A DNA stretch of 64,000 nt from an uncultured Clostridia bacterium (GCA_946500295.1 CAMMVF010000001.1:62001-126000), one strand, 5' to 3'; positions 7,219-16,101 are shown, counted from the stretch's first letter. Numbers and translations are program-made. Notes: generated by a model not told the origin, from the letters alone.

Positions 7219-8157
7219 ATGTGCAAGAAAATTCTTAGCGTATTCATTGCCGTGCTGATGGTTGCGTCCATGGCAACAGTAGCTATCACATCGGTTTCAG
7301 CTGCTGAGCCTTCATTCAGCGGCGGTACTATCTACTGGGAGTGCCCCTGGGATGTAGCTAAGCAGGCTTACTGCCATGTTTATGGTACTACAGGTGAGGA
7401 GCTGGCTGAGTGGCAGACCACAGATGAGAAAATGACAAAGGTTGAGGGCAATTTATGGTCTTATGATGTTCCGGCCGGTCCTTATGATCAGGTTATTTTC
7501 TCTATTGACACAGGCGTTCAGACCTACGACCTCGTTATGACTGACGCAAATATCGGCGATACAGCTGTAACAGAGAAGGACAATAAGATTGAAAACCCGA
7601 TGGACTCTAACAAGTCTGCTTCAAGAACAACTTGGACTAAGGATAAAACCTATGGTCCGCACCTTGCTATTACATCAATCGGTAATATTGTAGGTGAGAC
7701 ACTCGCTCCGACAGAGAGCCCGGCTGCCTTCGTAGCTACATTTATCAAGAACTACTATCCGACTCAGCCTCAGTATGTAACAGAGGAAGTTCTTTCAGCT
7801 GCTATGGAGAAGGCAGGAACAACAGGTGCAGATGTTGTAGCTGAATTGGAGACATACTCTGACTTTACACAGCTTGAGGAGGTTAAGCCTCTTCTCGGCG
7901 TAACAGATGATGCAGGTTCTGACAATAACGATACCAACACCGACAACAATGGTGATGACAACGCAGCAGCCGGCAACACAAATAATACAAGCAACAACTC
8001 TACAGGTGGTACAAGAAACAACAACTCAACAACCTCTACTACAAGCTCAGGTACAACTACTACAGGCGACAGCACTCCGTATGTAGTTTTGGGTATTGTT
8101 CTTGTTGCAGCTTTGGGCGTAGCTATCATAGCTGCTAAGAAGAAGGCTGCTGAATAA
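7219..8157 (+). CDS. Secreted, membrane-anchored protein with one CBM26-like module
   Basis: Paralogue of the upstream surface protein, 312 residues, no catalytic domain seen. Signal peptide 1-28; CBM26-like module about 35-160 with WQTTDEKMT (65-73), VIFS (92-95), QTYDLV (101-106) and ENPMDSNK (125-132), all shared in order with module 1 of the neighbour; a helical spacer (165-228); an Asn/Asp/Thr-rich low-complexity stalk (about 230-285); a membrane helix (288-306) and basic tail. ATG 7219 follows AGGAGGA at normal spacing; an earlier in-frame start at 7189 adds an unlikely extension before the signal peptide. Starch binding is inferred from motif pattern only; binding of another glucan is possible. 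Confidence 0.68.
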   Translation: MCKKILSVFIAVLMVASMATVAITSVSAAEPSFSGGTIYWECPWDVAKQAYCHVYGTTGEELAEWQTTDEKMTKVEGNLWSYDVPAGPYDQVIFSIDTGVQTYDLVMTDANIGDTAVTEKDNKIENPMDSNKSASRTTWTKDKTYGPHLAITSIGNIVGETLAPTESPAAFVATFIKNYYPTQPQYVTEEVLSAAMEKAGTTGADVVAELETYSDFTQLEEVKPLLGVTDDAGSDNNDTNTDNNGDDNAAAGNTNNTSNNSTGGTRNNNSTTSTTSSGTTTTGDSTPYVVLGIVLVAALGVAIIAAKKKAAE

Positions 8158-8215
8158 TAAGTTTCTTTGTGAATACTTAGTTCACTGTCATCTTTAAGTG
8201 ATGAATAACGTTTGG

Positions 8216-8250
8216 GAGGCTGTCGCAAGTAATTGCGACAGCCTCTTTAT
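8216..8250. terminator. Intrinsic terminator after second surface protein gene
   Basis: GAGGCTGTCGCAA, GTAA loop, TTGCGACAGCCTC followed by TTT. A 13-bp perfect stem. A closely related hairpin occurs at 26780-26809, so this is a recurring terminator type in this genome. Confidence 0.88.
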
Positions 8251-8270
8251 TAATATAGATAATAAAAAAA

Positions 8271-8340
8271 CACCTGCTATTGATATGCACCTCAAAAGTG
8301 TTTAACTTTTGGGGTGCATATCAGATTGAGGTGGATTTTT
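8271..8340. repeat. IS-end-like palindrome inside a bidirectional terminator-like stem
   Basis: Core TGATATGCACCTCAAAAGT (8281-8299) and ACTTTTGGGGTGCATATCA (8305-8323) form a long hairpin. It is enclosed by CACCT (8271-8275) and AGGTG (8329-8333) with A and T runs outside, so the whole could terminate glgP from the minus strand and read-through from the plus strand. The core recurs, inverted, at 51279-51322. The (C)CCCAAAAAGTTAGAC-like sequence of that copy resembles IS3-family ends; that link is inference. Confidence 0.6.
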
Positions 8341-8403
8341 TGTTCGGGATTGATTAAGTTTTTTGACTTTGGGTCAAGCTTTTATCCCTGCATTAAGTTA
8401 AAA

Positions 8404-10812
8404 TCAGTCCTCGTCCAAATCGACGGGTGTGAGGTTCCAAATATAGCTTGCGTACTCCTTAATAGCACGGTCTGCCGCAAAGATTCCTGCATTTGCAATG
8501 TTGATAAGCGACATTCTGTTCCACTGTTCCTTGTTCTCAGCATAGAGGTTAGAGGCCTTTTGCTGAGCGATAGAGTAGTCTGCAAAGTCAGCCAACACCA
8601 TATAAGGGTCGTTGTTCATCAGCGAGTTTGCGATTGCTCCGAAGCGTGTGTCGTTAATTTCATCAATAGCCCCTCTAAGAATATGGTTGTTCTGGTAGTA
8701 AATCATCGGGTTGTAACCGCTCCTCTTGATGGCCTCAACCTCTGGAGTTGTCAGACCAAACAGGAACATATTGTCATTACCTATAGCTTGGTTGATCTCG
8801 ACGTTTGCTCCGTCAAGAGTGCCCATGGTGATAGCTCCATTGAGCATAAATTTCATGTTGCTCGTTCCTGAAGCCTCAGTTCCAGCAAGGGAGATCTGTT
8901 CGCTTATTTCGCTGGCAGGAATTAGCTGCTCGGCGATTGTTACACGATAATCCTCCAAGAATACAATTTTGAGCTTCTTATTTACACGCTCGTCTTTCTC
9001 TATTTTTTCTCCAAGGGCAACGATGAATTGAATAATTTGCTTGGCAAAGTAGTAGCCCGGAGCTGCCTTTGCGCCGAAAATATAGGTTTTAGGCGTGAAG
9101 TTTGCACTCGGATTTTCTCTCAGCCAGCGGTAGGTCGAGAGAATGTGTAAAGCGTTCATAAGCTGACGCTTATACTCGTGCAGTCTCTTTACCTGTACAT
9201 CAAAAATTGAGTCGGGATCCACAGTGACGCCATTGTGCTTTTTGATGAATTCAACCATCTTGAGCTTATTGGCTCTCTTGATTTTCTCAAGCCTTTGTAG
9301 TACAGCTTTATCATCTTTAAATTCCATCAGACGACTGAGCTGAGAAGCGTCGTTTATATAATCCGTACCTATAAGCTCACTAATCATATTTGCCAGCTGC
9401 GGGTTTGACTGATTGAGCCAGCGGCGGTGGGCTATACCGTTTGTCACACTTGTGAATTTATGCGGCCATACAGTGTAGAAATCGTGGAATACAGAATCCT
9501 TCAAAATCTCGCTGTGCAAAGCGGAAACTCCGTTTACCTTGTAACTTGCTATAATAGCCAGATTTGCCATCTTAATTACGCCGTCGTTGATTATAGCCAT
9601 TCTGCCTACCTGATATCCGTCCACTCCTCTTTCGTGCATCTCAGCACAGAAGCGCTTGTTAAGCTCTACAAGGATCTCGTAGATTCTTGGCAGCTTAGAT
9701 TTAAACATCTGCTCTTCCCAACATTCGAGAGCCTCTTTCATTACGGTGTGGTTGGTGTAGGCGATAGTTCTGGATACGATATCCCACGCTTTGTCCCAGT
9801 CATATCCGCAGTCGTCGAGAAGTATCCTCATAAGCTCGGGTGCAGCCAGCACGGGGTGGGTGTCGTTGAGGTGGATTGTTACAAGCTCCGGAAGATTATC
9901 GAGGGTGTGATAATTTCTGAGGTGACGGTTTATAATATCTTGAATTGTCGCAGAAACGAGGAAATACTGCTGGTTGAGTCTCAGGCTCTTGCCCTCGGGG
10001 TGGTTGTCACCCGGGTAGAGTACCTTGGTGATGGTCTCAGCCATTGCGTCCTGCTCGAGCGCACGCATATAGTCTCCGTCGTTAAACGACTGCATATCAA
10101 AACCTGTGGACTTTGCAGCCCAAAGTCTCAACCTGCTCACGCCCTTGCCGTCATTACCGGCTACCATGAGGTCGTAGGGAACTGCGAGGACATTGTAAGA
10201 GTCTACTATATCGACCTTGTGCAGACCGTCCTTCCACTCCTCTACTACCTTGCCGTTAAATTTTATGGTTATTGCTTTTTCAGGGTGATCCTGTAGCCAC
10301 ACTCCGCCCCCCGGAAGCCAGAAGTCGGGCATCTCGGTCTGCCAGCCGTCTATGAGCTTTTGTGAAAAAATTCCGTATTCATAACGTAGGGAATAGCCCA
10401 TTGAGGGGTAGGATTGTGAAGCAAGAGCGTCGAGGAAGCAGGCTGCCAGTCTGCCGAGTCCGCCGTTTCCAAGGCCTGCGTCGGGTTCTTGGTCATATAT
10501 GTTGTCAAGTTTTACACCCATGTTTTTGAGTGCAGTGTTGAACACTCCCTCAAGCCCAAGATTGCTGATGTTGTTTTTCAACGACCTTCCCATCAGGAAC
10601 TCCATACAGAGGTAGTACACGGCTTTCTTTCTCTGCTTTGTAGCTTTTTTGGCAAACTCGGAGTAACCCGAGGTGAGCAAGTCTTTAATTACCAGCACTA
10701 CCGCCTTATAAAAATGTTCATCTGTGGCGTCATTTTTTGATACGCCAAAGTTATGGCTGAGCTTAGTCAAAATCAAATCTTCAGCCTGCTTTGCGGTTAA
10801 TTTGTAGTCCAT
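8404..10812 (-). CDS. glgP: Glycogen/starch phosphorylase
   Basis: Pyridoxal phosphate enzyme (GT35) that releases glucose-1-phosphate from alpha-1,4-glucans. The 802-residue product contains the family signature EASGTSNMKFMLNG, whose lysine holds the cofactor, the start KAVYYLCMEFLMGRSL, and the GNGGLGRLAACFLDA glucan/phosphate site motif. The start is ATG at 10812, preceded on the minus strand by GGAGGAAA; an upstream in-frame extension of 41 residues has no ribosome binding site and no family homology by eye. It is a single-gene unit with a minus-strand promoter at 10867-10895, convergent with the two CBM26-like surface protein genes, which suggests joint use in alpha-glucan metabolism. 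Confidence 0.96.
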   Translation of the reverse strand: MDYKLTAKQAEDLILTKLSHNFGVSKNDATDEHFYKAVVLVIKDLLTSGYSEFAKKATKQRKKAVYYLCMEFLMGRSLKNNISNLGLEGVFNTALKNMGVKLDNIYDQEPDAGLGNGGLGRLAACFLDALASQSYPSMGYSLRYEYGIFSQKLIDGWQTEMPDFWLPGGGVWLQDHPEKAITIKFNGKVVEEWKDGLHKVDIVDSYNVLAVPYDLMVAGNDGKGVSRLRLWAAKSTGFDMQSFNDGDYMRALEQDAMAETITKVLYPGDNHPEGKSLRLNQQYFLVSATIQDIINRHLRNYHTLDNLPELVTIHLNDTHPVLAAPELMRILLDDCGYDWDKAWDIVSRTIAYTNHTVMKEALECWEEQMFKSKLPRIYEILVELNKRFCAEMHERGVDGYQVGRMAIINDGVIKMANLAIIASYKVNGVSALHSEILKDSVFHDFYTVWPHKFTSVTNGIAHRRWLNQSNPQLANMISELIGTDYINDASQLSRLMEFKDDKAVLQRLEKIKRANKLKMVEFIKKHNGVTVDPDSIFDVQVKRLHEYKRQLMNALHILSTYRWLRENPSANFTPKTYIFGAKAAPGYYFAKQIIQFIVALGEKIEKDERVNKKLKIVFLEDYRVTIAEQLIPASEISEQISLAGTEASGTSNMKFMLNGAITMGTLDGANVEINQAIGNDNMFLFGLTTPEVEAIKRSGYNPMIYYQNNHILRGAIDEINDTRFGAIANSLMNNDPYMVLADFADYSIAQQKASNLYAENKEQWNRMSLINIANAGIFAADRAIKEYASYIWNLTPVDLDED

Positions 10813-10866
10813 ATTTTTCCTCCTTTGATAAACTTCCCCAATATACTCGGAGAAAACGCTGGTGAT

Positions 10867-10895
10867 ATTATACACTATTACGGAGAGCATTTCAA
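10867..10895 (-). promoter_or_regulatory. Promoter of glgP
   Basis: On the minus strand TTGAAA (10895-10890), 17 bases, TATAAT (10872-10867). The leader to the start codon is about 45 bases. The region 10896-11069 between this and the divergent zapA-like promoter contains no further element that could be recognised. Confidence 0.75.
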
Positions 10896-11069
10896 TTAAA
10901 ATTCTGTCATAAATACTATTATTTACATTAATCATACAAATATTATATCTCGGCGCTATATCTGCTTCGATTTTATAAGTATGATTGTGCAGGACGGGAC
11001 GATTTCAGACTTAAAAATACATCTGTACAGAAAAATGTCGAATATCAAGAAAAAGAGCTAAAAACCACT

Positions 11070-11098
11070 TTACAAGATTTCAAAGTTTGTATTATAAT
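11070..11098 (+). promoter_or_regulatory. Promoter for the zapA-like gene
   Basis: TTACAA (11070-11075), 17 bases, TATAAT (11093-11098). A second TATAAT at 11101-11106 overlaps the likely start region. Confidence 0.65.
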
Positions 11099-11136
11099 TC
11101 TATAATAGGGTTCAGTATGTGAAAGGACTGATAAAT

Positions 11137-12075
11137 GTGAGTGAAAAAACACGTGTAAGGTTAAAAATAGTCGGCAGCGAGTTTGTTGTGTCTGCTGATG
11201 AGGATAAGGATTACATCGTCAAAATCAGCAGAATGGTTGATCAGCAGATAAAGTCTTTCTTGAATCAGGGTGAATCAATGAATATCGCCATGGCGGCTAT
11301 CCTGGCTGCGCTCAATTATTGTGACGAGCTTGAAAAGGAAAAGATCATCACCGACGAGCTTCTGCGCAGGACTGAAGCCAGCGAATCATTGGCGAGCAGG
11401 GTGAGTGCGGAGATTGAAAGTCTGAGGCATGAAAACCAGCAATTAAAGGAAGAAAAGCTGGGTCTGCATAAGATTATTGAGGAATTGCACGGTATGGCAG
11501 AGACTAAGGATAAGCAGCTCCCAATCTCTGAGATGAAAGCACCTCAACAGCAAAGCTTACCTTTGGCGGCTGATGAAGCGGAAAAACAGCCTGAGGATAA
11601 AGCTGAGAGTTTAAACGAGGAGGAAACGAAGACTGAGACTGAGATTGTGAAGGACACGCAAGTGGTAAAGCCTGAACAATCGAAAGTACAGCAGTCAAAG
11701 GAGCCTGAAATAGAGACTGAGAAAGAACCTGTGAAAGAGCTGCAAAAAGAAGAGCCTGAGCAGGTAAATCAGGAACAGACAAAAACCGAGACGGCGTCCA
11801 ATGCTGCCCCGGTGCAAAATGAAGCTCCGACACCAAAAGCGCCTCCGTTGACGGCAAGGCAGATGCTGGAAGAAAAGCGCAGAGCCTTGCTTGCACAGCA
11901 AAAGGCAAATCCTAAGCAGAACAACCGTCCGAAGCCTTTCAGGCCGGTCAGCAGCGAAAAATCCGGCGGCGGCTCATTCAGCCACGGCAACGCTAAACCA
12001 AGCGGTCGCACAGATACCAAGGCTGCCGAAAATCCCTCCGGGGAGGAAATGATCAACTTCTTTGGTCGGAGATAA
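11137..12075 (+). CDS. zapA: ZapA-like cell division protein with long low-complexity C-terminus
   Basis: Residues 1-95 match ZapA, the FtsZ-ring associated protein: TRVRLKIVGSEFVVSADED, then a helical segment with MAAILAALNYCDELEKEK. The family is usually about 90-130 residues; here 312. The extra part is a coiled coil (about 65-130) followed by a Glu/Gln/Lys/Pro-rich stretch (130-250) and a Pro/Asn/Ser-rich tail ending INFFGRR. The GTG at 11137 lies 8 bases after AAAGGA; another GTG at 11119 precedes that site. The U32 gene follows after 2 bases. The tail's role is unknown; it might tether partners at the septum (inference). Confidence 0.8.
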   Translation: MSEKTRVRLKIVGSEFVVSADEDKDYIVKISRMVDQQIKSFLNQGESMNIAMAAILAALNYCDELEKEKIITDELLRRTEASESLASRVSAEIESLRHENQQLKEEKLGLHKIIEELHGMAETKDKQLPISEMKAPQQQSLPLAADEAEKQPEDKAESLNEEETKTETEIVKDTQVVKPEQSKVQQSKEPEIETEKEPVKELQKEEPEQVNQEQTKTETASNAAPVQNEAPTPKAPPLTARQMLEEKRRALLAQQKANPKQNNRPKPFRPVSSEKSGGGSFSHGNAKPSGRTDTKAAENPSGEEMINFFGRR

Positions 12076-12077
12076 GT

Positions 12078-14141
12078 ATGAGCGGTAAAATTGAAATCCT
12101 TGCTCCGGCAGGCTCGCAGGAAAGCCTTGTGGCTGCGGTGAGATCCGGAGCGGACGCAGTGTATATAGGCGCTCAAAGCTTCAGTGCAAGAGCTTCGGCG
12201 GCAAATTTCAGCGACGCAGAGATTTTTGAGGCGGCAAAGTACTGCCACAGCAGAGGCGTTAGGCTCCACCTGGCGCTGAATACCTTGGTGAGAGATGAGG
12301 AGATTGACGAGGCGCTCAGGGTTGTAAAAACGGCCTGTGAAGCGGGAGTTGACGCCCTGATAATCCAGGATTTGGGCTTGGCGAGACTTGTAAAAAAAGC
12401 CGCCGTCGATATGCCGTTGCACGCCTCAACTCAGATGACAGTTCACACCCCTCAGGGGGCGAAGACGATGTATGACCTTGGCTTTCAGCGGGTAGTTCTT
12501 GCAAGAGAGCTGTCGCATGACGAAATTCGAGAGATAGTTGATGCTTGCCCGATTGAAACCGAGGTTTTCGTACACGGAGCCTTGTGTATGTCGGTGTCGG
12601 GTCAGTGTGAGTTTAGTGCATTGCTTGGTGGCAGAAGCGGAAACCGCGGTCGCTGTGCCCAGCCGTGCAGACTGCCGTTTAAAGTTTCAGGTGGCAACGG
12701 CTACGCATTGAGCCTAAAAGATTTATCCCTCCTCGACTACTTAAAGGAGATTGAGGACATTGGAGTAACCTCGGCAAAAATCGAGGGCAGGATGAAGCGA
12801 CCGGAGTATGTCGCCGCCGCCACTGACGCTTGTGTTGCGGCTCTTGATAATAAGCTTGACAGCGAGAGAAAAATCGCCCTTGAGTCGGTTTTCTCAAGGA
12901 GCGGATTTACTCAGGGGTATTACTGCGGTAAAATAGACAGCTCGATGTTCGGCTTCCGCTCAAAGGAAAACGTAACCTCAGCAGATTCTGCCCTGATGTC
13001 GAGATTGAAGCAACTTTACAAGAACGAACGGCAGAGCCTGCCTCTGAAGTTTAAGCTAACGATTAAAAAAGGGGCTGTGGCAAGGCTGGAGGCGGAAAGC
13101 GGCTGCTTTAAAGCGTGTGCAGAGGGAAAGATTCCGGATAAGGCGGAAAAGGTCGAGCTTAGCAAGGACAGAGCGACAGCTCAGCTGTCAAAAACGGGCG
13201 GAACTCAGTTTTATATCGAGAGTGTTGAAACCGATATTGACGGCGGTTTAGCCTATTCTATGTCGTCGTTAAACGCCATGAGGCGCAGCTGTATAGAGCA
13301 GCTCAGTGAAAGCTATTGCAGCGGATATGAAAAAAACTTTAATGTACCCAAGTTAAATTTAGCAAATCCTTACAGGGCAAAATATAAATCGCCTAAGCTC
13401 AGGGTGAGGCTGACCTCGACCGAGATACCAACCGAGCTTATAGATGCCGAGCTTGTGTATGTTCCCCTGTTTTCGCCTGTTAGTAAGGTTAAGGCTCTGA
13501 TTGGCGAGGGCTTTTCGGTGGGAGTGGAGATTCCGCGCTGTATCTTCGGCAAGGAGGAGCAGGTGATAAAGCGGCTTAGTGAAGTTGCCGATATCGGCGT
13601 GAGAGATGCCCTCGTATCGAATATAGGGGTGGTTGAACTTGCGACCTCTGCGGGGTTGTCGGCTCACGGTTCTTTTGCGCTTTCTGCGTTTAACACTGAG
13701 ACTCTCTGGGAGCTTCAGGATTTGGGACTTTCCGATATTGAGCTGTCTCAGGAGCTGAATATTCAGCAGATGGCGGCGCTCGGCGGAGAAATCGGCAGGG
13801 GAGCGGTGGTATGCGGCAAGCTTCCGCTGATGATTACCAGAGCCTGCCCGGCAAAAAATGCGGGGAAAAATTGCAAAATCTGTGACAGACACAGATATAT
13901 AGTTGACCGCAAGTCAAACCGTCTTGAGCTGAAATGCGACGGCATAACAACCGAGGTGTTAAACCCAGTCACTACCTATGCGAATGATATTTTGGACGGC
14001 GCAGGTTTTCTTGATTTTCTCACTCTGAGGTTTTCTACCGAGAGTCGGCAGGAGATTATAGAGCTTTACACAGCGGTGAAGAACAAAGAACACCTCAGCG
14101 GTAACTACACAAACGGAATGTATAAAAGAGGAGTTATATAA
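12078..14141 (+). CDS. Peptidase U32 family protein, RlhA/TrhP-like RNA hydroxylation factor
   Basis: The 687-residue product begins IEILAPAGSQESLVAAVRSGADAVY in fragments typical of U32 proteins and contains the U32 signature EVFVHGALCMSVSGQC (about 163-178), followed by a Cys-containing RGRCAQPCR stretch. A middle domain resembles DUF3656, as in E. coli RlhA, which hydroxylates 23S rRNA; related TrhP/YrrN/YrrO proteins act on tRNA. Four or more cysteines near 605-625 (CPAKNAGKNCKICDRH) may bind a metal or iron-sulfur cluster. It sits in a tight row: 2 bases after the zapA-like gene and directly abutting dut. The exact RNA target cannot be read from sequence. Confidence 0.85.
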   Translation: MSGKIEILAPAGSQESLVAAVRSGADAVYIGAQSFSARASAANFSDAEIFEAAKYCHSRGVRLHLALNTLVRDEEIDEALRVVKTACEAGVDALIIQDLGLARLVKKAAVDMPLHASTQMTVHTPQGAKTMYDLGFQRVVLARELSHDEIREIVDACPIETEVFVHGALCMSVSGQCEFSALLGGRSGNRGRCAQPCRLPFKVSGGNGYALSLKDLSLLDYLKEIEDIGVTSAKIEGRMKRPEYVAAATDACVAALDNKLDSERKIALESVFSRSGFTQGYYCGKIDSSMFGFRSKENVTSADSALMSRLKQLYKNERQSLPLKFKLTIKKGAVARLEAESGCFKACAEGKIPDKAEKVELSKDRATAQLSKTGGTQFYIESVETDIDGGLAYSMSSLNAMRRSCIEQLSESYCSGYEKNFNVPKLNLANPYRAKYKSPKLRVRLTSTEIPTELIDAELVYVPLFSPVSKVKALIGEGFSVGVEIPRCIFGKEEQVIKRLSEVADIGVRDALVSNIGVVELATSAGLSAHGSFALSAFNTETLWELQDLGLSDIELSQELNIQQMAALGGEIGRGAVVCGKLPLMITRACPAKNAGKNCKICDRHRYIVDRKSNRLELKCDGITTEVLNPVTTYANDILDGAGFLDFLTLRFSTESRQEIIELYTAVKNKEHLSGNYTNGMYKRGVI

Positions 14142-14582
14142 ATGAATGTTGTAAAAATAAAGAAGGTAAGAGAAAATGCGACAGTGCCCCAAAGGGCAAC
14201 CTCAGGCTCGGCCGGGGTGGATTTGTGCGCTTGTATTGACGCTCCTGTAACTATAAGACCCGGCGAGCTTGTGAAGATTCCGACCGGGATTGCAATCGCC
14301 CTGCCCTCAAGCGAGCTGGGAGCCTTCCTATTTGCAAGGAGCGGACTGGGGGTAAAGCATGGCATTTGCCTGTCAAACGGCGTAGGAGTTGTGGACAGCG
14401 ACTACAGGGGTGAGATTTCTGTGGGACTTTGCAATGTCGGATCTAAGACCTATACTGTTGAGCCAGATGAGCGCATAGCTCAGATGGTTATAATGCCGGT
14501 CGCTTTGGCTGAGTTTTGTCAGGTTGATAGGCTCGACGAAACCGAGAGGGGTTCGGGTGGATTTGGCTCAACGGGAAGGTAA
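14142..14582 (+). CDS. dut: Deoxyuridine 5'-triphosphate nucleotidohydrolase (dUTPase)
   Basis: Hydrolyses dUTP to dUMP and pyrophosphate, keeping uracil out of DNA. The 146-residue trimeric-type dUTPase shows all five motifs: SGSAGVDL, ARSGLGVKHG, NGVGVVDSDYRGEI, ERIAQMV and the C-terminal RGSGGFGSTGR. The start ATG at 14142 immediately follows the U32 stop codon, so the two are probably co-translated. No clear terminator lies between its end and the minD promoter. Confidence 0.97.
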   Translation: MNVVKIKKVRENATVPQRATSGSAGVDLCACIDAPVTIRPGELVKIPTGIAIALPSSELGAFLFARSGLGVKHGICLSNGVGVVDSDYRGEISVGLCNVGSKTYTVEPDERIAQMVIMPVALAEFCQVDRLDETERGSGGFGSTGR

Positions 14583-14686
14583 GTCATTCAGGAATTCTGT
14601 ACAAAAGTATAGACGAAATACGGATTTTAGGTTATTATTACTATGAATTTTAGATAAAATTTGTGCAAAAAATTAGGTAAAACATT

Positions 14687-14715
14687 TTGACGAAATCGTT
14701 GTATTATGGTAAAAT
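14687..14715 (+). promoter_or_regulatory. Promoter for minD-like gene and mgsA
   Basis: TTGACG (14687-14692), 17 bases, TAAAAT (14710-14715). Confidence 0.75.
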
Positions 14716-14784
14716 AGACAGCGAGGAATATATAGACTCATTAATTTATTGTGATTTTTGCCATTTTACTGTGAAGGGGCTGTT

Positions 14785-15522
14785 ATGAGCAAGGTTTTAG
14801 TTGTTACTTCCGGAAAGGGCGGTACGGGCAAGTCTACGGTAGCCGCCAGCCTTGGCGCAGCTTTCGCCAGAAGAGGCAGCAGGGTACTGCTTATAGACTG
14901 CGACTCAGGTATGAGAGGGCTTGATATTATGCTCGGCGTGAGCAAGGGCGTGGTTTTTGACATAGCCGATGTTGTCAGTGGCAACTGCAAGACCGAGCAT
15001 ATCATATATCCCTGCCCGCATACCCAGGGGCTTTTTTTGATACCGGCTCCTCAAAAAGCAGAGGATGAACTCAGTCCTGAGGTACTGAGTCAATTTATTG
15101 AGAGCGTAGAGAGTCAATATGATATTGTCATTATAGATTCCCCGGCGGGAGTAGGTAAGGGATTTGAAACGGCGGTATATCCGGCGCAGCTTTGTTTGGT
15201 TGTAGCAAACGCTGAGCCTACAAGCGTGAGAGGCTGCGTAAATGTGCGGAAAAGGCTTAAAGAACTAAACAAGGACAACATTCGTCTGGTTATTAACCGA
15301 TTGTCAAAGCGCAGTTTTTTTAAACTGAATTTTTACAGGGATTTGGACGAGGTAATTGACGAAACCCAAATCCAGCTTATCGGGGTTGTACCCGAAAGTC
15401 CGCAGATTGTCGCTGCGGTACAAAAGGGAGCTGTCTGCACGGGGGACAGCAAAGCGCTCGTGGCGTTTGACCGTATAGCGGGAAGAATCGAAGGAGAAAA
15501 ACTGCCGCTGGCTGTATCGTAA
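14785..15522 (+). CDS. minD: MinD-like ParA-family ATPase
   Basis: The 245-residue product opens with the deviant Walker A motif GKGGTGKST (residues 10-18), then DCDSGMRGLDIMLG (switch region) and the Walker B-like IVIIDSPAGVG. This is the MinD branch, which positions the division septum. Two oddities: no MinC or MinE gene is adjacent, and the C-terminus ends AGRIEGEKLPLAVS without the amphipathic, Lys/Phe-rich membrane-targeting helix that MinD normally has. ATG 14785 follows GAAGGGG; an upstream in-frame start at 14758 is ignored. mgsA follows after 62 bases, as in clostridial min clusters. It may be a MinD derivative with another role. Confidence 0.8.
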   Translation: MSKVLVVTSGKGGTGKSTVAASLGAAFARRGSRVLLIDCDSGMRGLDIMLGVSKGVVFDIADVVSGNCKTEHIIYPCPHTQGLFLIPAPQKAEDELSPEVLSQFIESVESQYDIVIIDSPAGVGKGFETAVYPAQLCLVVANAEPTSVRGCVNVRKRLKELNKDNIRLVINRLSKRSFFKLNFYRDLDEVIDETQIQLIGVVPESPQIVAAVQKGAVCTGDSKALVAFDRIAGRIEGEKLPLAVS

Positions 15523-15584
15523 ATAAGCACAGATAAGTATTAAGGTAAAACAAAAGAAGTAAATATAATTGGAGGGATTTCTGA

Positions 15585-15983
15585 ATGAATATCGCATTGA
15601 TAGCACATGATGAGAAGAAGGAGCTGATGGTGCAGTTTTGCATAGCATACTGCGGAATACTGAGCAGACACAACCTGTGTGCAACAGGTACTACAGGTAA
15701 GATGGTAGCAGAGGCTACAGGATTGAGCATAACTCGTTTTCTCGGCGGCTCTCAGGGCGGTGATCAGCAGATTTCTGCGAGGATTGCGTATGATGAGATA
15801 GATATGTTGCTGTTTTTCCGCGATCCCCTTCATCCGAAGCCGCATGAGCCGAACGATATGAATCTTCTCAGACTGTGTGATATGCACAACATTCCGGTCG
15901 CGACGAATATAGCAACGGCAGAGATGCTCATTCACGGACTTGAGAGAGGAGATCTCGACTGGAGAAATATTATGAAGCTGTGA
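15585..15983 (+). CDS. mgsA: Methylglyoxal synthase
   Basis: Converts dihydroxyacetone phosphate to methylglyoxal and phosphate, a bypass of lower glycolysis. The 132-residue product has the MGS-domain motifs [31 protein letters not shown] (catalytic aspartate) and [15 protein letters not shown], and ends near the normal length. ATG 15585 follows GGAGGG. An intrinsic terminator follows at 16029. Confidence 0.96.
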   Translation: MNIALIAHDEKKELMVQFCIAYCGILSRHNLCATGTTGKMVAEATGLSITRFLGGSQGGDQQISARIAYDEIDMLLFFRDPLHPKPHEPNDMNLLRLCDMHNIPVATNIATAEMLIHGLERGDLDWRNIMKL

Positions 15984-16028
15984 GTTTGTTCAGACTTCGT
16001 TGCTGGATACTGATAAAAGAGATATAAT

Positions 16029-16057
16029 GGGCTGTAGTTTTTTACTGCAGCCCTTTT
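16029..16057 (+). terminator. Intrinsic terminator after mgsA
   Basis: GGGCTGTAG, TTTTTTA loop, CTGCAGCCC, then TTTT. Confidence 0.88.
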
Positions 16058-16101
16058 GAATTTTCTGAGCATGGAATAAACTTTATAACCAAGTTGCCGA
16101 T

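Noticed and set aside
9427-10296. 289-residue plus-strand open frame
   Set aside because: It is entirely antisense to glgP, whose family motifs are intact. No ribosome binding site or recognisable motif.
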